DNA of 64,000 bases from Asticcacaulis currens (GCF_028550395.1 NZ_JAQQKW010000001.1:675879-739878), one strand, 5' to 3'; counted from the stretch's first letter, positions 7,876-16,578 are shown. Notes: generated by a model not told the origin, from the sequence alone. Made by a program: numbers and translations.

Positions 7876-8730
7876 TCACACCCCCTGCGAGGCGCGGAAG
7901 GGGTCCATGGCATACACGCCCAGCAGTTCCACCTCTTCGGCGAAGAAGGCCAGTTCCTCAAAGGCCAGTTTCAGCAGACGGTCGCCGGGACGGCCTTCGA
8001 CCTCGGCATAGAAGAAGGTCGAGGCAAAGATGCCGTCGCGGATATAGCTTTCCAGCCGGATCATATTGATCCCGTTGGTGGCAAAGCCACCCAACGCCTT
8101 ATACAGCGCCGCCGGGATGTTGCGCACACCAAACACAAAGCTGGTCAGGACGCGCTCGGCCTCTGCGGGGTCAGACACTTCGGCCTGCGCGCTGAGGACC
8201 AGAAAGCGCGTGGTGTTATTGTGCGCGTCTTCCAGATTGCGGCGCAGGATTTTCAGGCCATAAAGTTCCGCTGCGATTTCCGGTGCGATGGCGGCACGCT
8301 CGCGCTCCTGCGTCTCGCTGAGGCGGCGGGCCGCGCCGGCGGTATCGTGATAGATTTCTGGGCGGATACCCAAAGCGTTCAAAGAGTTGCGGCACTGCAT
8401 CAGGGCCATGGTGTGCGAAAAGGCCACCTTTATATCCGACAGTTCGGCGTCGGGCGTGCCCATCAGGGTCATTTCGATGGGCAGGAAGCGCTCGCCGATG
8501 ATCTTCAGACCCGAATGCGGCAGGAGGTGGTGCACGTCGGCCACCCGCCCGGCGAGCGCGTTTTCGACCGGGATCATGCCCAGAGTGCACTCGCCCGCCG
8601 CCACCGCTGCAAAGGCCGCCTCAAAGGTCGGGAAGGCGGTCGGCGTATAATCGGGGAACCAGCGGCGGCAGGCTTGATGGCTGAAGGCGCCGGGTTCGCC
8701 CTGATAGGCGATCTTTCGGGAAGCGGTCAT
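7876..8730 (-). CDS. pheA: Prephenate dehydratase
   Basis: Converts prephenate to phenylpyruvate in phenylalanine synthesis. 284 residues, monofunctional (no chorismate mutase domain). The N-terminus IAYQGEPGAFSHQA, PVENALAG near residue 55 and NNTTRF near 166-171 are the catalytic-domain motifs. An ACT domain follows (about 188-275; GALYKALGGFATNGINMIRLES-like region ending ESYI, then FYAEVEG), which binds Phe for feedback control in the family. Chorismate mutase is encoded separately at 28980. Confidence 0.95.
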   Translation of the reverse strand: MTASRKIAYQGEPGAFSHQACRRWFPDYTPTAFPTFEAAFAAVAAGECTLGMIPVENALAGRVADVHHLLPHSGLKIIGERFLPIEMTLMGTPDAELSDIKVAFSHTMALMQCRNSLNALGIRPEIYHDTAGAARRLSETQERERAAIAPEIAAELYGLKILRRNLEDAHNNTTRFLVLSAQAEVSDPAEAERVLTSFVFGVRNIPAALYKALGGFATNGINMIRLESYIRDGIFASTFFYAEVEGRPGDRLLKLAFEELAFFAEEVELLGVYAMDPFRASQGV

Positions 8731-9151
8731 GGCAGAGAGACCCTGAGCAACAGAAAGCGCTGTCTGTGCCTGTCTTTCCGCCGTTTTTCAAGGGTTCCGG
8801 CGTAAAGCCTCATGTCAAAAAGCGAAAGGCAGTTTTTGAAATACAGACGGCGAAACAAGAAATTAGAGCGAAATATCCCTTCACCTTGAAGTCATTTCCA
8901 TCTAGCGCTGGAAATAGGGCGCGATTTGGCTTAGAGGCAAACGGGTGCGCAGGCGGCTTTGGTCGCTCTGCGACGATTTGACACAGAAGCCCTGAGGACG
9001 CTTTGCCGCGCGAAAGGCGGCTTGCCTAATGAGGCCTTTTCGTGTCAGAGAACAGGTATAAAGGGCTGCTACCCGGCATTGACCCCACTGGGTCCTCCGG
9101 TCAAATAGGCGGCTGAACGCTGGGATATAGAGTCGGGACGTCAGAGGCGGC
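8731..9151. other. 421-base intergenic region between pheA and the cytochrome c gene
   Basis: No coding frame worth calling. It must hold the divergent promoters of pheA and the cytochrome c gene. A TTGACA box occurs at 8979-8984 without a convincing -10 at 17 bases. An AT-rich stretch at about 8850-8910 resembles the TAGAGCGAAAT-type intergenic repeats of alphaproteobacteria. An inverted repeat at 9079-9104 is listed separately. Confidence 0.5.
9079..9104. promoter_or_regulatory. Inverted repeat upstream of the cytochrome c gene
   Basis: TTGACC (9079-9084) and GGTCAA (9099-9104) are perfect inverted arms separated by 14 bases, ending 47 bases before the cytochrome c ATG. It could be an operator or a 5' leader hairpin. 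The TTGACC arm could also act as a -35 box. Confidence 0.35.
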
Positions 9152-9862
9152 ATGAGCGGTAATCTTCAGTTTAACAAGATCATGGCAGCGGGCCTTACGG
9201 CCGCGCTGGTTATCGTTGTCGCGCGCGTCGGGGTCGATGCGCTTTACCACACCGAGCCGCCGGCAAAGCCTGGCTACGCCGTCGAAGTGGCCGAAGCGCC
9301 GGCCGGTGGCGGGGCTGCTGTAGTTGAAGTCGATCCGGACTGGGGCACAGTGCTGCCGACCGCCGATGTGGCCGCCGGTGAAAAGGTCTTCGGCAAGTGC
9401 GTATCGTGCCACAATGTCGAGCCGGCCAATGCCAATATGACGGGGCCGGGCCTGTGGGGCGTCGTGGGCCGTGCGACGGCCTCGCATCCGGGCTTTGCCT
9501 ATTCTGATGGCATGAAGGCGCACGCCGCCGAAGCGCCGACCTGGACCTACGATCAGCTTTATCACTTCCTCGCCAACCCGGCGAAGTGGGTCAAGGGCAC
9601 CAAGATGGGCTTTGCCGGTATCAAGAAGCCGGAAGAACGCATTGCCCTGATCGCCTATCTGCATTCCAAGGGTTCGACCCTGGCGATCCCCGCCCCCGAT
9701 CCGTCGCGTCAGCCGGGCGCGGCCCCGGCCGCCGGTACCGCTCCGACTCAGCCCGCGCCCAAAGAAGGCGCGGTGGCGACGCCGCCAAGCGGTTCGACCG
9801 CCGGGGGGCCGTTGCCCACAGGGCCGGCTTCGGCCTCTGCGGCAGCCGCCCCGGCGAAGTAA
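9152..9862 (+). CDS. Membrane-anchored c-type cytochrome (CycM/c552-like)
   Basis: 236 residues. An uncleaved N-terminal helix (about 8-30) anchors the protein in the inner membrane, and a class I cytochrome c domain spans about 70-175. Haem attaches at CVSCH (Cys83, Cys86, His87) and Met152 in GTKMGFAG is the expected distal ligand. The last 60 residues are a Pro/Ala/Gly-rich low-complexity tail. By resemblance to Bradyrhizobium CycM it probably carries electrons from the bc1 complex to cytochrome oxidase. AGAGGCGG precedes ATG 9152. It needs the Ccm system encoded just upstream. The long disordered tail is unusual for CycM. Confidence 0.88.
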   Translation: MSGNLQFNKIMAAGLTAALVIVVARVGVDALYHTEPPAKPGYAVEVAEAPAGGGAAVVEVDPDWGTVLPTADVAAGEKVFGKCVSCHNVEPANANMTGPGLWGVVGRATASHPGFAYSDGMKAHAAEAPTWTYDQLYHFLANPAKWVKGTKMGFAGIKKPEERIALIAYLHSKGSTLAIPAPDPSRQPGAAPAAGTAPTQPAPKEGAVATPPSGSTAGGPLPTGPASASAAAAPAK

Positions 9863-9873
9863 TCTGAACATAG

Positions 9874-9904
9874 AAAAACCCGCCGGAGACGGCGGGTTTT
9901 TTTG
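9874..9904. terminator. Bidirectional intrinsic terminator
   Basis: CCCGCCG and CGGCGGG pair around a short loop. T7 follows on the plus strand and T5 on the minus strand, so it can end both the cytochrome c gene and the convergent NlpC/P60 gene. Confidence 0.9.
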
Positions 9905-9922
9905 CATCAGACTTTTGATTTC

Positions 9923-10777
9923 TTACAGACGGCGGAAGGCGATCGGCCGTCCGACGCCCGCCGCTTCGATACGATTAACCGCTTCACGCAGCGGCTCGAT
10001 GACCGTCTTCATATGGTGGCCGTTGGCGTGGATGATGTGGTCTTCGTCGCGCATAATGGCGACGTGGCCCTTCCAGAACACCAGATCGCCGCGATAGAGC
10101 CCTTTCAGGTCGCTTCCGATCTCCAGTGCCTCGCCCATTTGCGACTGCATATCCGAATCGCGCGGGCAGGCCTGACCGATCGCGTACAGCGCCTGCTGCA
10201 CCAGACCGGAGCAGTCGAGGCCTTCGCTTTCACGGCCACCCCACTGATAGGGCGCATTGAGATAGGTTTCGGCGACGCTGACATAGTCGTGGCCGAAGTC
10301 CGTAAAGTCGGAGAGGTGGGCGCGGTAGATCCAGCCCAGATCATTGACCTGAGCGTAATTGCCGTCTTCGCCGATCACGCTCACCAGCGCGTTGCGGCTA
10401 AGCGCGCAGACGATAGGTGATTTGAGGTTCGGCTCGGCAAACACATAGCTGCGCAGGGTCGAAACGTAATGGGTGGGGACGTACCAGTCGCGCGACAGAT
10501 CGGCTTCGCGCACATAGCCGCAATAGCCGTCACGCAGGGCCTGACCCCACACATAGTCGCGGGAACGTTCGATGACGCGGAAGCGCTCACCGAACAGAAT
10601 TTGATCCAGTTGCTCGGCGCTGTCGCTGGGAGCGGCGCGGATGGCACTGACCGGTGCGGCGCAGGCTAGAGTTTCGCCAACGACAAAGGTTTCGGCGCGC
10701 ATCAGCCCCTGAAGGCGCTGATCGGCCTTGCCGTCCTTGAACGGCGTCATGCGCGGGTCGAAATCGTCGTGGGCCAT
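9923..10777 (-). CDS. C40 family peptidase (NlpC/P60) with SH3 domains
   Basis: 284 residues. Two SH3-like beta segments (about 35-155; VSAIRAAPSDSAEQ, then VIGEDGNYAQVNDLGWI) precede an NlpC/P60 domain with Cys179 in LDCSGL, His228 in KGHVAI and His240 in HIIHANG as the Cys-His-His triad. NlpC/P60 enzymes cut D-Glu/diamino acid peptide bonds in peptidoglycan or its fragments. No signal peptide is visible, so a cytoplasmic role in recycling murein peptides is likely. The M17 aminopeptidase gene lies 142 bases upstream on the same strand, and the pair could process peptides sequentially (inference). Confidence 0.93.
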   Translation of the reverse strand: MAHDDFDPRMTPFKDGKADQRLQGLMRAETFVVGETLACAAPVSAIRAAPSDSAEQLDQILFGERFRVIERSRDYVWGQALRDGYCGYVREADLSRDWYVPTHYVSTLRSYVFAEPNLKSPIVCALSRNALVSVIGEDGNYAQVNDLGWIYRAHLSDFTDFGHDYVSVAETYLNAPYQWGGRESEGLDCSGLVQQALYAIGQACPRDSDMQSQMGEALEIGSDLKGLYRGDLVFWKGHVAIMRDEDHIIHANGHHMKTVIEPLREAVNRIEAAGVGRPIAFRRL

Positions 10778-10919
10778 TCTGCTGCCTCTAACTCACCATC
10801 ATGCCTCTTCACCTGCTTAACCTTCGTAAAAAAGTCTTAACAGAGAAAGGCTTAGAGCAATACCATAGCGCAAAGATGCGAATGTGGAGTTAATGGCACG
10901 TGCGTCAGGGCGGAGATTA

Positions 10920-12332
10920 TCAAAGCCCCCTGATCAGGCGGAAGACAGCGCGCAGGGTCTGGGCCTCGGCCCCGACGGGGAAGCCCGGACGCCCGCGCGG
11001 GTTCCAGGCATAGAGGTCGAAGTGCACCCACGCTCCGGCCGTAGGCGCGAATTTTTGCAGAAAAAGGGCGGCTGTGACCGAACCGGCCTGCGCCCAGCCC
11101 TGCGGATCATTGCGCAGATCGGCGATGTCTGAGTCCAGCGAGTCGCGATACCCGGCCCAAAGCGGCATCCGCCACAGCGGGTCGTGTTCGGCAATGGCTG
11201 CTACCTCCAGCCGACGCGCTATCTCTTCGTCATCGGTGTAAAAGGGGATGACTTCAGGCCCCAGCGCTACGCGTGCGGCTCCGGTCAGGGTGGCGAAATC
11301 AAGCGTCAGATCGGGCGACAGTTCCGCCGCCCGCGTCAGGGCGTCGGCCAGAATCAACCGCCCTTCGGCATCGGTATTTCCGACCTCAATCGACAGCCCC
11401 GCGCGCGAAGCAATAATGTCGCCCGGCCGGAAGGCGTCGCCGGAGATGGCGTTTTCGACGGCGCTGATCAAAACATGCAACCGCACGCGTAGATTGGCCC
11501 CCATGATCAGGCGGGCCAGACCAAGCACGTGAGCCGCCCCGCCCATATCCTTTTTCATCAGGGCCATGCCGGCTCCGCCCTTGATGTTCAGACCGCCGGT
11601 GTCAAATACCACGCCCTTGCCCACCAGCACGATGACCGGCTTGCGGACATCGGAAATATCCTCGACCTGCGGGGTCCAGTCGATTTCGATAAAGCGCGGG
11701 GCGCGGGCCTCGACCGCCGCTCGGCCCACAGCGTGCACCGCCGGGAAGTTTTCGCGCAGTAATGCATCACCGGTAATGACGCTGATCTGCGCGTTGAACT
11801 CTAAGGCCAGCGACCTCGCCGCCGCTTCAATCTCCGCGGGGCCCATATCATTGGCGGGCGTGTTGACCAGATCGCGCACCAGATCGTGTGCTGAAACCTC
11901 CAGCGCTATGGCGTCGCGCGCCTCAGCGTCGAGGTCGCCGGCATCCAGCCGCACCTCGTCGCGTAAGGCCTTGGCCGCCTTGTAGCGGTCAAAGACGTAA
12001 GCACCCAGTTGAAACGCCACATGGATGGACTTGCGATCCAGCCCCGCATCGGCCTTCAGCCGCCACACGCCGGACGGCAACTGTCCGGGCAAAGCGCGGA
12101 AGCACAGGGGATTATAGGTCTTGCGCACACCCAGACCGAACCACGCCGCCAGACCGCCCGTTACCGGCAGCACGACCAGCGCGCCCGCCTTGCCCGTAAA
12201 GCCGCGCGCTCGAAGGAAGGCTGCCTGCGTGACCTCAAGAGCCGCCAGCGCCGCCTCAACCTCGTCCTCAAACAGGCCAAAAATAACGTTTTGAGACTTG
12301 GCGGCGGGCGGGTTGGGCAGGGGTTTGGGCAT
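10920..12332 (-). CDS. M17 family leucyl aminopeptidase
   Basis: Cytosolic two-metal aminopeptidase, 470 residues. The metal and active-site motifs are VGKGVVFDTGGLNIK (around 237-251) and NTDAEGRLILADAL (around 318-331). The N-terminal ~150 residues are the poorly conserved regulatory domain. It hydrolyses N-terminal residues from peptides, and its product range is not predictable from sequence. It probably forms an operon with the NlpC/P60 gene downstream. The promoter region faces that of the TPR gene, with a TTAACCAT CtrA-type motif between them. Confidence 0.93.
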   Translation of the reverse strand: MPKPLPNPPAAKSQNVIFGLFEDEVEAALAALEVTQAAFLRARGFTGKAGALVVLPVTGGLAAWFGLGVRKTYNPLCFRALPGQLPSGVWRLKADAGLDRKSIHVAFQLGAYVFDRYKAAKALRDEVRLDAGDLDAEARDAIALEVSAHDLVRDLVNTPANDMGPAEIEAAARSLALEFNAQISVITGDALLRENFPAVHAVGRAAVEARAPRFIEIDWTPQVEDISDVRKPVIVLVGKGVVFDTGGLNIKGGAGMALMKKDMGGAAHVLGLARLIMGANLRVRLHVLISAVENAISGDAFRPGDIIASRAGLSIEVGNTDAEGRLILADALTRAAELSPDLTLDFATLTGAARVALGPEVIPFYTDDEEIARRLEVAAIAEHDPLWRMPLWAGYRDSLDSDIADLRNDPQGWAQAGSVTAALFLQKFAPTAGAWVHFDLYAWNPRGRPGFPVGAEAQTLRAVFRLIRGL

Positions 12333-12361
12333 CGCGATAATCTCGTCAGTACAGATTAGGT

Positions 12362-12369
12362 TTAACCAT
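12362..12369 (+). promoter_or_regulatory. CtrA-type motif TTAACCAT in a divergent promoter region
   Basis: TTAACCAT followed by ATATTTAG gives a TTAA-N7-TTTA arrangement near the CtrA consensus TTAA-N7-TTAA. A GAATC (GANTC, CcrM methylation site) lies at 12384-12388. Both are in the 119-base gap between the divergent aminopeptidase and TPR genes. CtrA control is inferred from motif only. Confidence 0.4.
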
Positions 12370-12451
12370 ATATTTAGGGGTCTGAATCAAAGCTTAAAGT
12401 CTTATTTGTTTATGCGAGGCCAGAACGCCTCCGGCCGTCTCAGGGTGTGCC

Positions 12452-13285
12452 ATGACACGTCTCGCCGTTCTGTTGCTTGCCGGCGGTTTGCTGGCCTTTC
12501 CCGCGCTCGCTGGCGAAGACACCAAGCCGGCGGACAAGCCGGGCCTGAAATCGGTGAAGGTGGTGGACACACCGGCAGCGCCAAAACCGGTCAGGGCCAG
12601 CAAGGCCGACCGCGAAGCCGCCATGCGTATGGACCCGCTGGGGCGGGCCGCCTTCTTCAACCGGGAATTTGCCAACGACCCGACCGACGTCGAGGCTGGA
12701 CTGGCCCTGTCGGATGCCCAGCGCGCGCTGGGCAACCCCAAGGAAGCCGCCGATACGGCGCACCGCGTCCTGCTGTTCGCGCCGCAAAACTACGACGCCC
12801 TGCTGGCCGCGGCGCGTGGCCACATTGCTAACAACGACGCCTTCTACGCTATCGACCCGCTGCAAACCGCCACAACGCTCAAACCCAATGACTGGCGCGC
12901 CTGGTCGCTGCTGGGGGTAGCCTATGATCAGACCAAGCGCGGCGAAGAGGCCCTGACCATGTGGGACAAGGCGCTTAGCCTGTCGCCGGACAATCCGGCC
13001 GTCCTCACCAATCAGGCCATGTACAAGGCGGGCAACGGTGATCTGGCGCAGGCAGAAACGATCCTGCGCCGCGCCGTCACCCTGCCCGGTGCCTCCGTTC
13101 AGGTGCGTCAGAACCTGGCGCTGGTGCTGGGCATGCAGGGCAAGCTGGCCGAGGCGGAAAAACTGCTGCGGCAGGACCTGCCGCCGGATGTGGCGGATAA
13201 AAACCTCGCCTGGCTTCAGGCCTCGCTGAAACCCGCCGGTTCCGCCCCCCCGGCCCGCGACTGGAACAGCCTTAAAGGCGGATGA
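12452..13285 (+). CDS. Secreted TPR protein
   Basis: 277 residues with a signal peptide (about 1-20, cleavage after FPALA) and four or so tetratricopeptide repeats between residues 75 and 250, e.g. the PKEAADTAHRVLLFAPQNY and GEEALTMWDKALSLSPDNP repeats. Periplasmic. It resembles TadD-like TPR proteins of Flp pilus systems in layout, but no tad genes are near, so that role is only a possibility. No partner can be named from context; nrdB follows after 232 bases and is unlikely to be linked. Confidence 0.85.
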   Translation: MTRLAVLLLAGGLLAFPALAGEDTKPADKPGLKSVKVVDTPAAPKPVRASKADREAAMRMDPLGRAAFFNREFANDPTDVEAGLALSDAQRALGNPKEAADTAHRVLLFAPQNYDALLAAARGHIANNDAFYAIDPLQTATTLKPNDWRAWSLLGVAYDQTKRGEEALTMWDKALSLSPDNPAVLTNQAMYKAGNGDLAQAETILRRAVTLPGASVQVRQNLALVLGMQGKLAEAEKLLRQDLPPDVADKNLAWLQASLKPAGSAPPARDWNSLKGG

Positions 13286-13517
13286 TCTGTCAAACCGCGG
13301 CGCCCGTAAGAGGGATTGCGGGTTAAAATCCCAGAATGGGACTCCTGCGTCCCCTCTCGCCTGTGTTATGGTACACGCGCGTTGGGCGACTCACCCGCGC
13401 GGCCAATTATCCCCAGACGCGACATTGTGCCCACACAAGATGTAGATATTCATCTGGTGTTAACTACAAAGTGTGGTGATATGGCCCTCAGTTCAGTGTC
13501 GATTCGGAAGTCATGCC

Positions 13518-14570
13518 ATGAGCCTCATCATCCCCGGTGCCCAGCCCAAGGCGGGCCTGCTTACCCCCTCTATTGCCTATAAGCCCTTTCGCTATCCGTG
13601 GGCCTTCGACTTCTGGCAAAAGCAGCAGCAGGTGCACTGGCTTCCCGAAGAAGTGCCGCTGGGTGAGGACGTCAAGGACTGGGCCTCGAAGCTGAACGAC
13701 AATGAGCGCAACCTGCTGACCCAGATCTTTCGCTTCTTCACGCAGTCGGACATCGAGGTTCAGGACAACTACATGGAAAAATACGGTCGGGTGTTCAAGC
13801 CGACCGAAATCAAGATGATGCTGTCGGCCTTCGCCAATATGGAGACTGTGCACATCGCCGCCTACGCCCTGCTGCTTGAAACCATTGGCATGCCCGAAGC
13901 CGAATTTGGCGCGTTCATGGAATACGAGGCCATGCGCGACAAGCACAACTTCATGCAGAAGTTTGGCGTCGATACGGATGCCGATATCTGCCGCACGCTC
14001 GCCATGTTCGGCGGCTTTACCGAAGGCCTGCAACTGTTTGCCTCCTTCGCCATGCTGATGAACTTCCCGCGCTTCAATAAGATGAAGGGGATGGGGCAGA
14101 TCGTCTCGTGGTCGGTGCGCGACGAAAGCCTGCACTGCGAAGGCATCATCAAGCTCTACCATGCCTTTAACAAGGAAACCGGCGCGGTGACCAAATCCGT
14201 GGCCGACGACATCGTCGATTGCTGCAAGACCGTGGTCGGCCTCGAAGACAAGTTCATCGATCTGTCGTTCGAAATGGGCCCGGTTGAGGGTATGACGCCG
14301 GACGATATCAAGCAGTATATCCGCTACATTGCCGACTGGCGTCTGCGCCAGCTGGAACTGCCCGAAGTGTTCGGCGTGCAGGAAAACCCGCTGCCGTGGC
14401 TCCAGGTTCTGCTGTCAGGCGTCGAGCACGCCAACTTCTTCGAAGCCCGCGCCACCGAATACTCCAAGGCCGCGACCAAGGGCTCGTGGACCGGCGGCGA
14501 AGGCGTTTGGGACGCCTTTGATACCCTGCTCAAAAAGCGCTCGGAAGCCACCCGCGGTGTGAATGTGTAA
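13518..14570 (+). CDS. nrdB: Class I ribonucleotide reductase beta subunit
   Basis: Small subunit of aerobic ribonucleotide reductase, housing the diiron-tyrosyl radical cofactor used to make dNTPs. 350 residues. Ligands visible are Glu109 and His112 with radical Tyr116 (NMETVHIAAY), Glu169 (GGFTEG), and Glu203 and His206 (RDESLH). An acidic residue at 77-79 gives the first ligand. The start at 13518 (MSLIIPGAQ) has GGAAG eight bases upstream, and a GATTC methylation site sits just before it. No nrdA lies next to it on either side. It ends at a strong terminator. Confidence 0.95.
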   Translation: MSLIIPGAQPKAGLLTPSIAYKPFRYPWAFDFWQKQQQVHWLPEEVPLGEDVKDWASKLNDNERNLLTQIFRFFTQSDIEVQDNYMEKYGRVFKPTEIKMMLSAFANMETVHIAAYALLLETIGMPEAEFGAFMEYEAMRDKHNFMQKFGVDTDADICRTLAMFGGFTEGLQLFASFAMLMNFPRFNKMKGMGQIVSWSVRDESLHCEGIIKLYHAFNKETGAVTKSVADDIVDCCKTVVGLEDKFIDLSFEMGPVEGMTPDDIKQYIRYIADWRLRQLELPEVFGVQENPLPWLQVLLSGVEHANFFEARATEYSKAATKGSWTGGEGVWDAFDTLLKKRSEATRGVNV

Positions 14571-14617
14571 GGGATAAAGATTTGGGGCCACAGGCCCCAA
14601 ACCCCATATGTTTAAAG

Positions 14618-14649
14618 CGCTCCATGGGTTTTCAATGGAGCGTTTTTTT
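14618..14649 (+). terminator. Intrinsic terminator of nrdB
   Basis: CGCTCCAT and ATGGAGCG form an 8-bp stem with a 9-base loop, followed by seven T. A second hairpin (TTGGGGCC/GGCCCCAA, 14582-14600) precedes it. Confidence 0.88.
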
Positions 14650-14674
14650 ATTGGTGGTGGGGGGACCCACTCGT

Positions 14675-15433
14675 CTATTTAAACAACTCTCGTTCCCCTG
14701 CGATGACCTTGTCATAGCCAAACACGATGTCGGCGTCGGGAGCGGGCACGTCGAGGGAGTAGGCGGGACAGCCGAGGATGTGAAGAATGTGGCGGATCGT
14801 GTTAAGGCGGGCATCCTTCTTCTTATCGGTTTTGACGCAGGTCCAGGGACCGCCCGCATGGTGTGAACGGCGCAGCATCTCGTCACGCGCAGCGGAATAG
14901 GCGTCCCACTTTTCCTGAGCCACCGCATCGAGTGGTGACACCTTCAGGCGTTTCAGCGGGTCGGCGCGACGGTCGTCCAACCGGGCCTTCTGTTCTTTCT
15001 TCGAGATATCCAGCCACAGCTTGATCAGTATGATACCGGCGTCATCGAGCATGGTTTCGAACGGCGTCACATCGCGCAGGAATATCTCCTGCTCCTGTGG
15101 CGTGGAAAAGCCCATTACCTTTTCGACCCCCGCGCGATTGTACCAGGAGCGATTGAAGATCACCCACTCCCCCGCGGCCGGCAGGTGTTCGGCATAGCGC
15201 TGAAACCACCATTGGCTCTTTTCGCGGTCAGAAGGCTTAGGCAGGGCGATGATACGCGTCTGACGTACCGACAGATGCTCAGTAATGCGCTTGATGGCGC
15301 CGTCTTTACCGGCGCTGTCGCGGCCTTCAAAGACGATGCAGATCTTCTTGCCTTCGGCCTGGGCCCAGATCTGGGCATCGACCAGAGCCACCTGTAAGCG
15401 GGCTAGCTCGGCTTCGTATTCGTCGTCGGTCAT
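14675..15433 (-). CDS. ppk2: Polyphosphate kinase 2
   Basis: PPK2-family enzyme that transfers phosphate between polyphosphate and nucleotides. 252 residues. Walker A is GRDSAGKDG at about residue 37, then FNRSWYNRAGVEKVMGF (about 90-106, the lid and conserved Arg region), LDISKKEQKARL and the D-R-R-D motif. The length fits single-domain PPK2. ATG 15433 has GAGG eight bases upstream and is preferred over 15454. Whether it favours ADP or GDP cannot be read here. Convergent with nrdB. Confidence 0.93.
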   Translation of the reverse strand: MTDDEYEAELARLQVALVDAQIWAQAEGKKICIVFEGRDSAGKDGAIKRITEHLSVRQTRIIALPKPSDREKSQWWFQRYAEHLPAAGEWVIFNRSWYNRAGVEKVMGFSTPQEQEIFLRDVTPFETMLDDAGIILIKLWLDISKKEQKARLDDRRADPLKRLKVSPLDAVAQEKWDAYSAARDEMLRRSHHAGGPWTCVKTDKKKDARLNTIRHILHILGCPAYSLDVPAPDADIVFGYDKVIAGERELFK

Positions 15434-15569
15434 GCGCGCCTCTGCGTAAAGCACAAAGCGTCGCCTGAGACGACTAAAAATTCAATAGACGAAAAGACGC
15501 GCTTCAGCGGAATGCTTCCAAACGAAATCATCCCACTCTGAAACTAAGTTTGTCGCTATCGCTCCGGGC

Positions 15570-16142
15570 TCAGGCTACGCGGCGGTCATTGAGCACGATC
15601 AGGCGCGTATGGGCGCTGAGCACCTCGGTCTGCGAGTCCTCGATTTGGGCCGCGTGAAGGCTTAGCGGGCCCGCCAGCGGGGCCTTGATATCGAGCGGGT
15701 GGGTTTCGGCGAAGTGGGTTGGCCAGCCGCCGTGCAGGCCATAGATACCCGCGAAGCGATCCACTAGACCGTCGCTTCCACGCAGCGGGACCAGTATAAG
15801 TTCGGCGGTAAGGTCGCTCATGTCGAGTGGCACGCCAACTTTCAGACGCAGGGCCCCCTCACGCTGGCGCGCCAGGGTCAGGGCGGCCACGGTCAGGGCC
15901 TTGTGCGATTCGCCGAACAGATGGCTAATAGGGAGGCCCTTCAGGTGTGTACCGTGTAATCGTTCGACGCGCTCACCGACCAGACGAAAACGAAACCCGT
16001 CGCGCGCCGTGAGCAGGAAGACTGAAGGCAGGAGCGAGGTCAGTTGCACCGGATCGAAGGCCTTGCGCAGCGGCGTTTGACCGGCCTTGCGACGCAGCGC
16101 CTGCCAGTAGGAAAGAAACATCCCTGTGTCATTGTGAGCCAT
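15570..16142 (-). CDS. PAS domain protein (PAS_5 type)
   Basis: 190-residue cytoplasmic protein, essentially one PAS domain. LLPSVFLLTARDGFRFRLVG, the R-hG turn, then HGTHLKGLPISHLF and the VPLDMSDLTAELILVPLRG segment match the PAS_5 family common in alphaproteobacteria. No kinase, HTH or cyclase domain is attached. The start at 16142 follows AAGGAGG closely. In Caulobacter a single-domain PAS_5 protein (MopJ) influences motility and stress responses, but I cannot tell whether this is an orthologue. Confidence 0.75.
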   Translation of the reverse strand: MAHNDTGMFLSYWQALRRKAGQTPLRKAFDPVQLTSLLPSVFLLTARDGFRFRLVGERVERLHGTHLKGLPISHLFGESHKALTVAALTLARQREGALRLKVGVPLDMSDLTAELILVPLRGSDGLVDRFAGIYGLHGGWPTHFAETHPLDIKAPLAGPLSLHAAQIEDSQTEVLSAHTRLIVLNDRRVA

Positions 16143-16333
16143 CGGGGCCTCCTTTGCGGCTGTCGCAGCAAAAAGTCGGCCTTTGGACGCCTTTGGCCCG
16201 GCAATAGGCACCTTTTTTGGAAAAAAGCCGATGACACGCCGCCTTAAGGGGGAAAGAGGTTCCCAGAGATGGGGCTACGCTTAATATTAGGGCAAGGTGG
16301 TTGTGCTAGGACACCAGGAACCTATTGTATCTC

Positions 16334-16404
16334 GTATCGTTTTTAGATTTGAAGGTCGCCCGGCTCCGGGTATTAGACTGAAGCGACCTTCGATTTTGCG
16401 ATAC
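16334..16404. repeat. 71-base imperfect palindrome in a 436-base intergenic gap
   Basis: Nested inverted arms: GTATCG/CGATAC (16334-16339, 16399-16404), GAAGGTCGC/GCGACCTTC (16351-16359, 16383-16391), and an inner CCCGG-CT-CCGGG (16359-16370). This could be a structured RNA, a miniature mobile element or a terminator for the PAS gene. The rest of 16143-16578 holds no recognisable gene and must contain promoters for both flanking genes. Confidence 0.6.
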
Positions 16405-16578
16405 CAGGGACTTTGGTGATCCGTGGCCTGACCCAGACGGTACGGAATTTGCTTTAGGTCTGACAGAACGGGTTTTCCTTGTGCCAGAGTGGCGCAATAC
16501 CGGAAATCCTTGCGGACCACAGATCATCGAGCGGCAGCCCTGAACGGGCAGCCTGCCCCAGATATTCAGGAGCGTGAT

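Noticed and set aside
13431..13480. Possible NrdR boxes upstream of nrdB
   Set aside because: ACACAAGATGTAGATA matches the box at only about 11 of 16 positions and no second box lies at the expected spacing.
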